Assembly (NCBI RefSeq): GCF_946479965.1
Contig: NZ_CAMLHX010000015.1
Span: 16,294-80,293 of the forward strand
Length of the DNA stretch: 64,000 nt
Source: an uncultured Mucilaginibacter sp.
Lineage (GTDB): Bacteria; Bacteroidota; Bacteroidia; Sphingobacteriales; Sphingobacteriaceae
Reading direction: 5' to 3'
A model generated the notes under the pieces. The model was not told the origin of the DNA and did not search any database. It saw only the letters and a list, made by a program, of their open reading frames with translations. The position numbers and the translations under genes were made by a program. Below are positions 34,232 through 43,491 of this stretch, piece after piece. How positions within the stretch are numbered: the first letter of the stretch is position 1; every line of letters starts with the position of its first letter.

Positions 34232-34510
34232 TTACTTTTTGAATTTCTCATTTGTTCGTGGCGCTTCGGGTTGCTGCTCATCTAACGATGAGCGGTAACG
34301 TATGCAACCTTTTAGAAACACCGGCCACTCCGGCACAGCAATTTGCGGTTCCGTTTTTTCGGGCAGCAGCGCCCACAGATCAGGGTGGTGCCAGCATAGT
34401 TCATGCCCCGTACTATCACGGTGCTTGCGGATGCCGTCCCGGAGTTTTATTATCTCTTCCATCAACTGTTGCCGGGAAAGGGAGTTTAAATCATTATCTG
34501 TTGCTGCCAT
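34232..34510 (-). CDS. small conserved-looking protein with HELCWHHPDLWALLPE motif, unknown function
   Basis: 92 aa from the ATG at 34508-34510. The frame is open back to 34681, but that extension covers the hairpin region and reads as Cys/His/Pro-rich noise, so the downstream Met is preferred. N-terminal helix with coiled-coil character (NSLSRQQLMEEIIKLRDGIRKHRD), then GHELCWHHPDLWALLPEKTEPQIAVPEWPVFLKGCIRYRSSLDEQ. The HxxCWHH cluster could bind metal, though only one His/Cys group is present. I have the impression of a Bacteroidota-specific small family but cannot name it. It has a structured 5' leader (34565-34612). Confidence 0.65.
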   Translation of the reverse strand: MAATDNDLNSLSRQQLMEEIIKLRDGIRKHRDSTGHELCWHHPDLWALLPEKTEPQIAVPEWPVFLKGCIRYRSSLDEQQPEAPRTNEKFKK

Positions 34511-34564
34511 ATTACAGAGTATACAAAAGAACAGGTAGTGTGTTTTAATTAGATAGCGAAAGGA

Positions 34565-34612
34565 GGGTGGCTCAGAGCCGGGGTGAGCCCTGTGAGCCCC
34601 CGTGAGCCACCC
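34565..34612 (-). promoter_or_regulatory. hairpin with three GTGAGCC repeats in the leader of the 92-aa protein gene
   Basis: GGGTGGCTCA (34565-34574) pairs with TGAGCCACCC (34603-34612); between them GTGAGCC appears twice more. It lies about 55 nt upstream of the ATG, inside the likely 5' leader on the minus strand. Role unknown. Confidence 0.5.
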
Positions 34613-34665
34613 GCAATATCTTGTCAGTGTCCTATGCAAAAACTGTGGGCATGCAACATGCATAA

Positions 34666-34702
34666 AAAAAGGCGGGGCCATTTAATGTGACCCTGCCTTT
34701 TT
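34666..34702 (-). terminator. Rho-independent terminator of the GH43 gene
   Basis: Stem AAAAAGGC-G-GGG / CCC-T-GCCTTTTT (one mismatch) about 35 nt after the GH43 stop. T-runs on both sides make it potentially bidirectional. Confidence 0.75.
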
Positions 34703-34735
34703 ACTACTAAATTATAGGTTACCTGCCGACTGCCT

Positions 34736-36844
34736 TTATTGCGGAGCTAATATAACATTATACGTTTTAACCATACCCTTGTAATCAAACTTCACCACTG
34801 CCGTACTTTTAGGTGTTTCAGGCTGGGTAATGCTTATTTTAACGGCAGGATTATTTGATGATGCAGTAATAACAGGTGCCTTTGTGCCTGCGGTATATTT
34901 ATACGTAGCTTCGTAGATATCATACCCTGTAATTCCGTTGGCATTGGTTGACCGTAGCGGAGTAGCCGGAATAGTTACTGCTTGTCCATCAACAGCTATA
35001 TTTACAGTCGGCACAACTGGGCGAGCAATTTTCTTGGTTTTTGAACTGAATCCAAGTCCCATCAGATCAAAAAGCGCATCTGTTCCTTCGCCTTCCGCTA
35101 CCAAATAGATAGCATGCTTTTTACCCATGTTATCTACAATTTTGGCAACGTCTGCTGTAAATTGTGTCACTTCCTGTTTTGAATTGGCAGGGACAACTAT
35201 CTCGGCTATTTTTTTGCCTTTCCAGGTGGCATTGTCCCAGGGGCCATCCAACCAAACGTTAACTTTAAAAGCTTTGTCGGTTTTTGGTGTAAGCCATAGG
35301 TTAAATTTAGTGCCGTTGCCTGGTTTAGTGCCCGCAAAAGGTTTCAGTCCTTTTTGAGCAGTTTTAAGGCCACCAAAGCCGAAATATTTATAGCCGATGA
35401 TGTTACCATTTTTCGCTTTCTCTATAGGCATATGGTTATCCCAGATATCCCATGAATCCTGCTGAATGCTGCCATTAGAGAGATAAGAAGCATAACCGGC
35501 AGAATAGTACTGATAAGGATCAAGCCCAAAAATATGGAACCCCTCTGATGTAACTTCGCCGCCTTTGTATTCTCTGCCCTGGCTGTCTTTGGCAGACCAT
35601 ATGCCATCCTTGGCGTACGGATCATAAGCTCTGATAGTAACGGTACCACCTTCTGATACAGGTTTTTGATCCCACTTTATGGTTACCGGAGCTACCACCG
35701 GCTGGCGGGCAAAGCCAAATCCGCGCGGCGGCCTGTGGTAAAACACATACCATTGCCCGTTTATGTCTTGTAAACTGCCATGCGTATTATGGCCGGAGTT
35801 AGTGGTTTGCAAAGCTGTTCCGTCCTGGTTCAATACCGGCGCGCGCGAATCAACTACTACACCACCACTTTTCCATGGTCCCAACGGTGAGTCGCCCACG
35901 GCATAACGCAGGGTAGAGTTGGAGCTGCCCACGCCATATTCAGGGCCCGAGTAGCCGCTAAACACGGTTACATATTTATTGCCAACCTTGCGGATGGATG
36001 AAGCTTCAAAGAAATTAAATGTTCCCAGGTCTTCGCCAGGATAAATGTTTGGATATACAGCGGTTGGTTCGCGCAAAACGCCATAGCGTGAGCTGGCAGG
36101 TATAAGCAAATTAATAGGCTGCGTACCGGGGCGCAAAGAGTACATTGTATTTTGGTCTAACTGTGCGGCTGATGATTTTTGGAATCCCCAAAATCCATAA
36201 GCACGGAACCCAATGTTAAAATCAGGGTCCTTCGGATCGGTTACGTATTCTATATACACAGCCGGGTCAAAACCTAAAATGCTGCCCGGCACGGTACCTT
36301 TTCCATCCTCGGTAACGTTAACAGGTTTAAACGGTCCATCTGGGCGGTCGGATTTGCATACCATTGCCTCCCTGTTACGGCCACGGCTGTGTGGGTACAG
36401 GTAGTACTCTTTTTTACCGTTCTTTCTTTTTACTTCAACCAGATCCGGGGCGTACATAACGTCCCATTGGTTGTCAATAAAGTAGGTAAAAATAGGCCCC
36501 TCATCGCGCCATTTGGTCAGGTCTTCAACAGGAGCAGACCACGCCCTGATGTCTGGTCCGCAATAGCTGGTAAGCCTCAGATCATGTGATCCTATAATGT
36601 AAGCGCGGTATTTTCCCGGCTTATCAGGATCTTCAAAAACGCGGGGCTCGCCATCCGGAACGTGTTCCCACAACGGCAGGTAGGGGTTACCCGCTTTTGT
36701 GTGGATAAATCTTTCGGACACTTTTAATCTGGCAGCACCGGCAGCGCCGTTTTGAGCGTTTGTTTTTGTAACGCCAAGTATGCACGCAACTGCAACAAAC
36801 AAAGCCGGTTGACTTCGTTTAAAAACGAAACGTAATATCTTCAT
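34736..36844 (-). CDS. secreted GH43-family glycosidase (beta-xylosidase/arabinofuranosidase type)
   Basis: 702 aa with signal peptide (1-31, ending TNAQ). Five-bladed beta-propeller (about 45-400): PDGEPRVFEDPDKPGKYRAYIIGSHD with the catalytic base Asp candidate, DVMYAPDLVEVKRKNGKKEYYLYPHS, ILGFDPAVYIE (pKa-modulating Asp candidate), FFEASSIRKVGNKYVTVFSG with the general-acid Glu candidate, and HGSLQDINGQWYVFYHRP. C-terminal part has beta-sandwich features (FKVNVWLDGPWDNATWKGKKIAEIVVPANSKQEVTQF...; VTIPATPLRSTNANGITGYDIYEATY), probably carbohydrate-binding-like. Acts outside the cell on arabinoxylan or related glycans. Transcribed after GH95 copy 2 but separated by 418 nt, so not obviously one operon. 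Confidence 0.88.
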   Translation of the reverse strand: MKILRFVFKRSQPALFVAVACILGVTKTNAQNGAAGAARLKVSERFIHTKAGNPYLPLWEHVPDGEPRVFEDPDKPGKYRAYIIGSHDLRLTSYCGPDIRAWSAPVEDLTKWRDEGPIFTYFIDNQWDVMYAPDLVEVKRKNGKKEYYLYPHSRGRNREAMVCKSDRPDGPFKPVNVTEDGKGTVPGSILGFDPAVYIEYVTDPKDPDFNIGFRAYGFWGFQKSSAAQLDQNTMYSLRPGTQPINLLIPASSRYGVLREPTAVYPNIYPGEDLGTFNFFEASSIRKVGNKYVTVFSGYSGPEYGVGSSNSTLRYAVGDSPLGPWKSGGVVVDSRAPVLNQDGTALQTTNSGHNTHGSLQDINGQWYVFYHRPPRGFGFARQPVVAPVTIKWDQKPVSEGGTVTIRAYDPYAKDGIWSAKDSQGREYKGGEVTSEGFHIFGLDPYQYYSAGYASYLSNGSIQQDSWDIWDNHMPIEKAKNGNIIGYKYFGFGGLKTAQKGLKPFAGTKPGNGTKFNLWLTPKTDKAFKVNVWLDGPWDNATWKGKKIAEIVVPANSKQEVTQFTADVAKIVDNMGKKHAIYLVAEGEGTDALFDLMGLGFSSKTKKIARPVVPTVNIAVDGQAVTIPATPLRSTNANGITGYDIYEATYKYTAGTKAPVITASSNNPAVKISITQPETPKSTAVVKFDYKGMVKTYNVILAPQ

Positions 36845-37262
36845 AATTGGTTATAATTATTAATTGTAATTATAACAATAATTATATTAAGTCATACCCT
36901 TCAGATGCTATATGTGGCAAAATTTCGGCGTTATTTTTAAGAAAACGTTGTAGTAAACTACCGCCGCGCGCTGTTCCAAAAAATATAAAGCCTCAAATTA
37001 CATTTAAAGACACTGACGGTATTAAACTATTGATTTTAAGGTAATTAACTTTTTGCCCCGAAACACTTTGGAACACTTTGAAACTACTTATAAGTCAGTA
37101 AAATTAGCTGTAAATTACCCGCAAGTCGCTGATAATAACCAGCTTGTGAGGTTTTTCGATTTTCGATTAAAAGTGGAACACTTTGGAACAGTAAAATTTG
37201 AATTTGGAACAGTCAGGCACATGGCATTTACATGTGCCCGAAAGATCCGGGTTTTTAGTTTG
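36845..37262. repeat. intergenic region between two glycosidase genes with a GAAAC/GGAAC repeat (diverged copy of 8911-9128)
   Basis: No gene is supported. The part next to GH43 is AT-rich (TTATAATTATTAATTG and TAATTATAA). From 37056 on, GGAACACTTTG-type words repeat (37072, 37182, 37193, 37205) and TGAAACTACTTAT at 37078 aligns with 9010. A perfect 8-bp hairpin GGCACATG / CATGTGCC at 37216-37238 lies 25 nt after the GH95 stop; no T-run follows on the minus strand, so it is only a weak terminator candidate. Confidence 0.55.
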
Positions 37263-39716
37263 CTACCGGCGGGCCGAAACAAGATCAGCGTTAATTTTTA
37301 AACGACTTCCCTTTTTTATGTTGATGGCTAATGTTTTACCATTGTAATGCAATCGGCCCTTTTTTCCATTCTTTGAAAGTATTTCAGCACTCATCAATTT
37401 TCCGTTTTGCCACTTTATCGAAAGTTCAAATCCACCGCGGGCGCATATGCCGGATACGGTACCGCTTTGCCATTTGTCGGGCAGTGCAGGCAGTAAGTAA
37501 ACATTTTCATCGTCAGATTGCAAAAGCATTTCTATTATTCCGGCTGCTCCACCAAAATTTCCATCTATCTGAAAAGGCGGATGAGCGTCCAATAAATTGG
37601 GATAAGTGCCACCGCCGCCTCCATAGTTAATGTTTTTGGCTCCGTCGGGTTCAACGTAGTTAAGCAGCTCTCTAAACATTTTATAAGCATGATTGCCATC
37701 GTTAAGCCTGGCCCAAAGATTAATGCGCCAGCCTTTAGACCATCCCGTGGTATTGTCGCCCCGTATCTCCAGTGTTTTTTTAGCTGCCGCGGCAAGTTGC
37801 GGAGTTTCCGCCGGCGTTATCTGGTGGCCGGGATACAAGCCATATAAGTGACTTTGGTGCCGGTGCTGTGGATCGGGATCTTTCCAGTCGTGATACCATT
37901 CCTGCAGGTTGCCATTTTTTCCTACCTGGTAAGGATATAGTTTATCAAGCGCATTTTTTACACTGTCTCTGAATGTTACATCGATATTGAGATCTTCGGC
38001 GGCCTTTATGGTTTGTTTAAAACATTCCCTTATCATGGCCAGATCAGCAGTAGAGCCATAAAGCGTAGCACCTTTATAGCCGTCGGGTGTTAAATAAACG
38101 TTTTCCGGGGATGTTGATGGCGATGTTACCAGGTAACCTTGTTTATCTTTCACCAGCCAGTCCAGGCAAAATAGGGCGGCGCCTTTCATCAACGGGTAAG
38201 CATGGTTTTTTAAGAAAGTTTTGTCGCCTGTATACAAATAATGGTCCCAAAGATGGGTAACGGCCCAGGTGCCGCTCATGTTCCAGTTGGCCCACACCGG
38301 ATCGCCTTTTCCAAACTCACCCACCGGGTTACTCATGGCCCAAATATCAGAGTTATGCGCCGCTGCCCAGCCGCGGTTAATTCCGTAAAAATTTTTAGCT
38401 GTATTCTTCCCGGTTTTTGCCAGGTTACCTATAAATGTGAGAAAAGGCATGTGCATTTCCGGCAAATTGGCCGATTCTGCCATCCAGTAATTCTCTTCTG
38501 CATTAATGTTCATGGTATAGTTAGAACTCCACGGTGGGCGGATATAAGGGTTCCATATCCCCTGCAAATTGGCCGGGACACCTGCCACCCTCGAACTCGA
38601 GATCAATAAATATCGCCCATATTGAAAATACAGCACTTCGAGGTTTTTATCATCCGCCCCTTTACCATAACTTTTCAGCCGCTCATCCGTCGGCAAATTA
38701 GATACGGCGTTTTGATCAAGACTAAGATTTACCCGCTTAAAAAATGATTGATAATCTTTCAGATGTCTTTCCTTCAGCACGGAATAAGTTATTTTAAAAG
38801 CATCGTCCAGTTGTTTTTTGGCTAAGGCTTTATTGTTCAGGCCATTTTTTGCCGGGTCCTTATCAAAGCCGTTAAAACTGGTTGCGGTTGAAACAAATAG
38901 CACCACTTCATCCGCATTGCTTACATCAAGTGTGCTGTCAGACAGGGTAACCTGCCCGCCCTTATTTAGTGCTTTAAAATAAGTCGAAAACCTGGTTCCA
39001 CGGTTTTCATCAAATTTAACCGGCTGCGCCTCACGCCAATAATCCGGGGCAACGTGGTAGGGTGCGTAGCCGTTAACCTGCAGCGTATTGTTTACTGCGG
39101 ATGAAGAATACTTTAACAAACTTTTAAATGACACCCTGAAGTTTAAAGCACCTTTTTTGTTGGCCGATAACCTGATCACCATGGCCTTATCAGGATGTGA
39201 TACAAAGTATTCGCGGGTGTAATGAACATTATTCAGATCATAATTAACCGTTGCTGTGGCTTTACTGATGTCCAATTCGCGGCGATAGTTTTGATAATCG
39301 CCCTGTTGCTTAAACGTAATGGTCATGGTACCCAAAGGCGCGTATGATTCGGAAAACTTGCCCTGGATATTTTTATTTAACTTATCCGCCAGGCGGTAAT
39401 CCTCCTTACTTAACGCTTCACGAATTTCGGGGATATGCTTGTATGCTTCAGGGTTTATATTGGCATCAACCGGCTCTCCCGACCATAGCGTTGCATCATT
39501 AAGATATACCTGATCGGCCAATACGCCGCCAAAAACAGTTGCGCCTGTTTTGCCATTGCCCAATACCAAAGCTTCTTCAAAATGGGTAGCGGGCTTGTTA
39601 TACCATAAAACATTTGGCTTTTGTGCAAATGCCTGGCTACATGTAAACACGAGAAGTAATATTAATGCGCAAGAACTTAATGTCGCAATTGCATGTCTTT
39701 CCGGTTCGTGATTCAT
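37263..39716 (-). CDS. secreted GH95 glycosidase, copy 2
   Basis: 817 aa with a signal peptide (about residues 1-31, ending AFAQ). Opens with LWYNKPATHFEEALVLGNGKTGATVFGG and LNDATLWSGEPV, the GH95 N-domain; barrel motifs NINAEENYWMAESANLPEMH, TSPSTSPENV and [23 protein letters not shown] match copy 1 region by region. Versus copy 1 it has an extended region around PVGEFGKGDPVWANWNMSGTWAVTHLWDHYLYTGD and lacks the REAEKTA helix. Function: exo-alpha-L-fucosidase or galactosidase on plant cell-wall or mucin-like glycans. Neighbouring GH43 on the same strand suggests joint use on hemicellulose side chains, by context only. Confidence 0.93.
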   Translation of the reverse strand: MNHEPERHAIATLSSCALILLLVFTCSQAFAQKPNVLWYNKPATHFEEALVLGNGKTGATVFGGVLADQVYLNDATLWSGEPVDANINPEAYKHIPEIREALSKEDYRLADKLNKNIQGKFSESYAPLGTMTITFKQQGDYQNYRRELDISKATATVNYDLNNVHYTREYFVSHPDKAMVIRLSANKKGALNFRVSFKSLLKYSSSAVNNTLQVNGYAPYHVAPDYWREAQPVKFDENRGTRFSTYFKALNKGGQVTLSDSTLDVSNADEVVLFVSTATSFNGFDKDPAKNGLNNKALAKKQLDDAFKITYSVLKERHLKDYQSFFKRVNLSLDQNAVSNLPTDERLKSYGKGADDKNLEVLYFQYGRYLLISSSRVAGVPANLQGIWNPYIRPPWSSNYTMNINAEENYWMAESANLPEMHMPFLTFIGNLAKTGKNTAKNFYGINRGWAAAHNSDIWAMSNPVGEFGKGDPVWANWNMSGTWAVTHLWDHYLYTGDKTFLKNHAYPLMKGAALFCLDWLVKDKQGYLVTSPSTSPENVYLTPDGYKGATLYGSTADLAMIRECFKQTIKAAEDLNIDVTFRDSVKNALDKLYPYQVGKNGNLQEWYHDWKDPDPQHRHQSHLYGLYPGHQITPAETPQLAAAAKKTLEIRGDNTTGWSKGWRINLWARLNDGNHAYKMFRELLNYVEPDGAKNINYGGGGGTYPNLLDAHPPFQIDGNFGGAAGIIEMLLQSDDENVYLLPALPDKWQSGTVSGICARGGFELSIKWQNGKLMSAEILSKNGKKGRLHYNGKTLAINIKKGSRLKINADLVSARR

Positions 39717-39781
39717 ATGTGTGAGATTATCAAAAAGCTAATGTAAATTATTGACAATATTATACCTTAATTATACTCTAT

Positions 39782-40006
39782 TCAAATACTGTTTTCGTCT
39801 TTAATGCCTTTTAACAACGCGAAAATGGCCATACCGTGCCCATGCCCAAGGTCAAATTCCTCTTTTAGCCAGTTGGTTACATCGCCGGCTTTTGCCGTTA
39901 GCTCCCCATTTTTTGTAAAGCCTTTTTGCTCGGCTAAAGTTCTGAAATCGCCAGCGTCTTTACCGGTTTTCTCTTTGATGGTTTTTAAATATCCTTGAAA
40001 CGACAT
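39782..40006 (-). CDS. DUF4287 family small protein
   Basis: 74 aa, cytoplasmic. MSFQGYLKTIKEKTGKDAGDFRTLAEQKGF and VTNWLKEEFDLGHGHGMAIFALLKG match the DUF4287 family, in which the GLGHGHxMA turn is diagnostic. The proteins are small helical domains, in some genomes fused to DUF5655, of unknown function. ATG at 40004-40006. It stands alone between GH95 and the hybrid kinase operon, with about 65 nt before the GH95 gene start and 138 nt to the kinase stop. Confidence 0.85.
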   Translation of the reverse strand: MSFQGYLKTIKEKTGKDAGDFRTLAEQKGFTKNGELTAKAGDVTNWLKEEFDLGHGHGMAIFALLKGIKDENSI

Positions 40007-40144
40007 AATATAATTGGAGTTGATGTGTCAAATTTAATTATGTTGACCGTTATATACGCTACCGTTTCCGGACTTTTTATGGTGGTGCTAAGACAGGGCG
40101 TGTAAATAGTAGCAAATGAATTTGCCATAGAAGACCGGCTTATG

Positions 40145-41809
40145 TTATTCGATCTTAGTTAACCCCTCCGCCGTCTTCTTCAACATCGCGTGCAACAGAT
40201 CTATCTTTATAGGCTTACCCAAAAAGCCATTCATTCCGGCATCAAGGCATTCCTGCTGCTGTTCGGCAATCACGTTAGCCGTCATAGCTACAATGTGCGG
40301 CTGAAAAGCGTTGTTTTTACGTATTTGGCGACAGGCGGTCAGGCCATCCATTTCAGGCATTTCAATGTCCATCAGCACCAGGTCGTAAGGTTGCTGGTTA
40401 AGTAACTCAATCACTTCGAGACCGTTTTGGGCTAGCACCGGCGAATAACCAAAACGATCAAGGATCTTTAAAATAAGCAGCTGGTTTATCTTATTATCTT
40501 CTGCCACAATAATATTTAAGGGATGCGCGGTAGCAAATTCTTTATTTAACAGGCTATTTGTTTTTGGTGCGGCGGCAGTGCGCAAACTAAGCGCCGATAA
40601 CAAAGTATGAGCCAATGCCTGTTGCTTAACAGGTTTGGTTAATACTGCCGAAAATTTTTGCTTTGCACTTCTTTCAAATTCTGCACCGGCTTTTACCATT
40701 AACACCACCGGTACGGCTGCATCGGCGGCTTTAGCAGCTGTAAAAAGCAGTTCTTCGCCGGATTCGGGCAGGCCGGCGTCAGTTATAATAATGTTAAAAC
40801 GCTGGCCAATGTTTACCAGATCGATGGCTGCCCACGCATTGTTTACACCCGTAACGGTTACTTCCCACGCCCTTAGTTTTGCGCACAGCAATTGCAGCGC
40901 AGTATCGTTATCGTCAACTACCAGTATATGTAAGCCTTGCAATTGAACCGTATCCTGGTGATCGTCAACCTGCTGCGCATCGCGGGCAATTGCGCAATTA
41001 ATTGTGAAACTAAAAGTGGTGCCTATTTGCGGTTGACTTTTAACTGAGATATCACCACCCATAAGGTTTACTATCTGCTTACATATCATCAAACCCAGGC
41101 CAGATCCGCCGTACTTGCGCGCCGTTGAAGCATCCGCCTGTGTATAAGGGTCAAATAAATGGGGCAGCTTATCAGCCGATACACCTATGCCGGTATCGCT
41201 TACTTCAAACCCAAGCTCAATTTTATCGCCATGGGCTGCTTTAAGTTCTACATTTATAAATATTTCGCCCTGATGCGTAAATTTTGCGGCGTTACCTATT
41301 AAATTGATAAGCACCTGGCGTAAACGCATGCTGTCGCCCAGTAAATATTCAGGCAATTGCTCATCAATTTTATAAAGTAATTCAACATTGCTGTTGGCCA
41401 GTTTTACAGAAAATATGGCCAACAGATCTTCCACACAATTACGCAAGGAGAACTCATGACTGTCAAGCACCATCTTACCCGATTCAATTTTCGAAATGTC
41501 GAGCACATCATCAATTACGCTTAATAAAGCCTCGCCACTCTGTATAATAGCCTGGGCATACTCCTTTTGCTCGTCGTCCAGGTCGGTTTCTTTAAGCAGG
41601 GCGGCCATACCTAATACGCCGTTCATAGGCGTACGGATCTCATGGCTCATGGTGGCTAAAAAAACGCTTTTAGCCTCGTTGGCGTTCTTATGCCTGAAAG
41701 CGTCTAATTGTTTGCGGTATATAACTATCAGAAAACAAATAACGATGGTGAATGAGCACATCATGGCCACAATCACCATTACATCAATATTTTCTTTTAC
41801 CTCGTTCAT
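40145..41809 (-). CDS. hybrid histidine kinase with two receiver domains (TM-HisKA-HATPase-REC-REC)
   Basis: 554 aa. One membrane helix (about residues 9-29), no periplasmic sensor. His[26 protein letters not shown] (His about 56). HATPase: [42 protein letters not shown]1 (about 295-410): [41 protein letters not shown]2 (about 430-545): [45 protein letters not shown]2 is the more canonical. No Hpt domain and no separate regulator in the operon. The gene start overlaps the end of the upstream 7TM gene by 26 nt, so signal input is probably by that membrane protein. Confidence 0.92.
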   Translation of the reverse strand: MNEVKENIDVMVIVAMMCSFTIVICFLIVIYRKQLDAFRHKNANEAKSVFLATMSHEIRTPMNGVLGMAALLKETDLDDEQKEYAQAIIQSGEALLSVIDDVLDISKIESGKMVLDSHEFSLRNCVEDLLAIFSVKLANSNVELLYKIDEQLPEYLLGDSMRLRQVLINLIGNAAKFTHQGEIFINVELKAAHGDKIELGFEVSDTGIGVSADKLPHLFDPYTQADASTARKYGGSGLGLMICKQIVNLMGGDISVKSQPQIGTTFSFTINCAIARDAQQVDDHQDTVQLQGLHILVVDDNDTALQLLCAKLRAWEVTVTGVNNAWAAIDLVNIGQRFNIIITDAGLPESGEELLFTAAKAADAAVPVVLMVKAGAEFERSAKQKFSAVLTKPVKQQALAHTLLSALSLRTAAAPKTNSLLNKEFATAHPLNIIVAEDNKINQLLILKILDRFGYSPVLAQNGLEVIELLNQQPYDLVLMDIEMPEMDGLTACRQIRKNNAFQPHIVAMTANVIAEQQQECLDAGMNGFLGKPIKIDLLHAMLKKTAEGLTKIE

Positions 41810-42440
41810 AAATAATTGCCCAGAAAATTAACAGGTACATAATCAGCACAAAAGTACCATGCATATCCCATATTAAAATTTTAATACCTATGCTTACACT
41901 TTTGCTTACGATGTTTGAAAAGATAAACTGAAACAGTGAACTGCAAAAATAGATCATAAAGCCTGCTGCCACCAACCTACCCGACCTGGTTATCAATTCG
42001 CGATTCTTAAAACTGCTTTGCGTAGCCAGGTAAGCGCTTGTAAACAGTATAATAATTATTGCCCCCAGCGGCCTTGTAAAAGTATTAAACGTATAAATGC
42101 TCTGGATGAAACAGGAATTTATTACACAGATAACAGGGAATATTACCATTACCGCCTTTATCCACTTGCTAATATCGCCCTTGTCAAAAGCGTATAGATA
42201 ATACAGCATTACCGTAACCAGCTCAACAATGGTATATAAATGCAGCCCGGGCAGATTATTTATACCATACCCGGCCAGTGCACTGCCAATCACATTAAAA
42301 ATAAATGAAGCAGATAAAAAAAACAGAATTGTACGCAGGGGTTTATTTAGCCGCTTATAAAAAATAAAGCCCGCTACAACAGGGATCAGGTTAGCCGCAG
42401 GTACAAAATATCCCAAATAAAACGAAGAAAAAGGGTCCAT
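41784..42440 (-). CDS. seven-helix membrane protein preceding the hybrid kinase, unknown function
   Basis: 218 aa from the ATG at 42438-42440 ([12 protein letters not shown]); the frame is open to 42494, but the extra residues (LRYKQSALYRRLNVELK) overlap the end of the preceding gene. About seven predicted helices evenly spaced, no large loops, no named family. It overlaps the kinase gene by 26 nt and follows the 146-aa gene after 14 nt. The layout resembles split sensors, where a separate membrane protein supplies the input domain for a kinase that has only one anchor helix. Role inferred from position. Confidence 0.7.
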   Translation of the reverse strand: MDPFSSFYLGYFVPAANLIPVVAGFIFYKRLNKPLRTILFFLSASFIFNVIGSALAGYGINNLPGLHLYTIVELVTVMLYYLYAFDKGDISKWIKAVMVIFPVICVINSCFIQSIYTFNTFTRPLGAIIIILFTSAYLATQSSFKNRELITRSGRLVAAGFMIYFCSSLFQFIFSNIVSKSVSIGIKILIWDMHGTFVLIMYLLIFWAIIYERGKRKY

Positions 42441-42454
42441 TTTTAGTTCGACGT

Positions 42455-42895
42455 TTAATCTCCTGTATAAAGCGGACTGCTTGTATCGCAGCAATCAGGA
42501 CAAGGTTTAGAATAGTCGTACACATTTGATCCGCCACCCACATTATTGTCTGCTGTATATCCGGGCGCATAAAGCACATCTTCGCCAAATGGCTTGGTGT
42601 CGCTTATTCTTACCAATACCATTACAAACTTAACTTCGTTTTTTACGGTCTCGGTAAACTCATTGTTAAGTGTAAAGTAGGCACGCATACCTGCAATGCT
42701 ATCATCAGCCTCGCATTGTTTGGCCATATCTATTATATCCGTTCTGGAGAGATATACAGCTTTGGGGATCCTCCGGACATCTTCAGCAGCGGTATTTTTT
42801 TTCATGAAATTCCGCCAGTGTGTAGTTCTTTCTATGGCGGTTTGTACCGGGATAATTACTCTTGTAGGCTCGGTTAATTGGTTTTTTGATTCCAT
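42455..42895 (-). CDS. hypothetical protein with C-terminal CPDCCD motif, first gene of the hybrid-kinase operon
   Basis: 146 aa, no signal peptide or membrane helix. N-terminal part is helical (VIIPVQTAIERTTHWRNFMKK, IPKAVYLSRTDIIDMAKQC), middle is beta-like (RAYFTLNNEFTETVKNEVKFVMVLVRISD), then a Gly/Asn-rich loop (ADNNVGGGSNVYDYSKPCPDCCDTSSPLYTGD). The cysteines CxxCC near the end could bind metal or form a redox site. No family recognised. The stop is 14 nt before the 7TM gene start, so the three genes should be cotranscribed. Confidence 0.65.
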   Translation of the reverse strand: MESKNQLTEPTRVIIPVQTAIERTTHWRNFMKKNTAAEDVRRIPKAVYLSRTDIIDMAKQCEADDSIAGMRAYFTLNNEFTETVKNEVKFVMVLVRISDTKPFGEDVLYAPGYTADNNVGGGSNVYDYSKPCPDCCDTSSPLYTGD

Positions 42896-43058
42896 TTTTA
42901 GGTTTTTTAATTGTGATAGTGTTACAACGGCCGGTTGTATTTGCCTTTGTAATAATAGTGGAATTTAGTTAAAAAAATAATGCGTTTAGTTATGCATTTT
43001 AAAATGCGACTTCTTAGGGACGGAATAATTTACTATTATGCAGATCTAAACAAATGAG

Positions 43059-43412
43059 ATGGAATTTCGCGAGATAGCAGATACGGGAATAATAGAAATA
43101 ATTGCAGCGGGTATAGTGATCAATACTGTAGACGACGGAACAGACCTGGTAGGAAACGCCTATTACCAGGGCTATGAAAAACTAATTATTTGCAAGGATA
43201 ACATCACTCCTGATTTCTTCGACCTAAAAACCAAACTGGCCGGCGAAATACTCCAGAAGTTTTCTAACTACCGGGTTAGGCTGGTTGTTTTGGGTGATTT
43301 TAGTAAAGTTGAAAGCAAAAGCCTGCAAGACTTTATCCGCGAGAGTAATAAGGGGAAACTTGTTAATTTTCTGGTGTCGAAAGAGGAAGCGGTGGGGCGG
43401 TTATCTGTTTAA
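43059..43412 (+). CDS. DUF4180 family protein
   Basis: 117 aa. MEFREIADTGIIEIIAAGIVINTVDDGTDLVGNAYYQGYEKLIICKDNITPDFFDLKTKLAGEILQKFSNY (shown in pieces here: GIVINTVDDGTDLVGNAYY, ITPDFFDLKTKLAGEILQKF) matches DUF4180, a small alpha/beta domain of unknown function that resembles STAS-like folds (VRLVVLGDF). Cytoplasmic. ATG at 43059. It ends against the GH54-like gene with a strong shared terminator. It is divergent from the hybrid-kinase operon, with about 160 nt between. Confidence 0.85.
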   Translation: MEFREIADTGIIEIIAAGIVINTVDDGTDLVGNAYYQGYEKLIICKDNITPDFFDLKTKLAGEILQKFSNYRVRLVVLGDFSKVESKSLQDFIRESNKGKLVNFLVSKEEAVGRLSV

Positions 43413-43429
43413 TATTCCGTGCTGGCCAA

Positions 43430-43473
43430 AACCAAAACACCCCGCAGCTTTCCAACTGCGGGGTGTTTTGGTT
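43430..43473. terminator. strong bidirectional Rho-independent terminator
   Basis: Perfect 18-bp stem AACCAAAACACCCCGCAG / CTGCGGGGTGTTTTGGTT with 8-nt loop between the convergent DUF4180 and GH54-like genes. T-rich arms give a U-run in both directions. Confidence 0.9.
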
Positions 43474-43491
43474 ATATAAATATTCTTTCTG

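Noticed and set aside
34583..34612. Three GTGAGCC words that could hint at a CRISPR array
   Set aside because: Units are 7 bp with 3-4 bp spacing inside one hairpin; no array-like spacing or cas genes in the window.
34511..34681. 57-codon upstream extension of the small protein at 34232-34510
   Set aside because: Covers the GTGAGCC hairpin and a terminator; composition is unlike the conserved part. The ATG at 34508-34510 was taken as start.
37053..37301. 82-codon plus-strand frame between the glycosidases
   Set aside because: Lies over the dispersed GAAAC/GGAAC repeat and the start of the opposite GH95 end; no protein feature.
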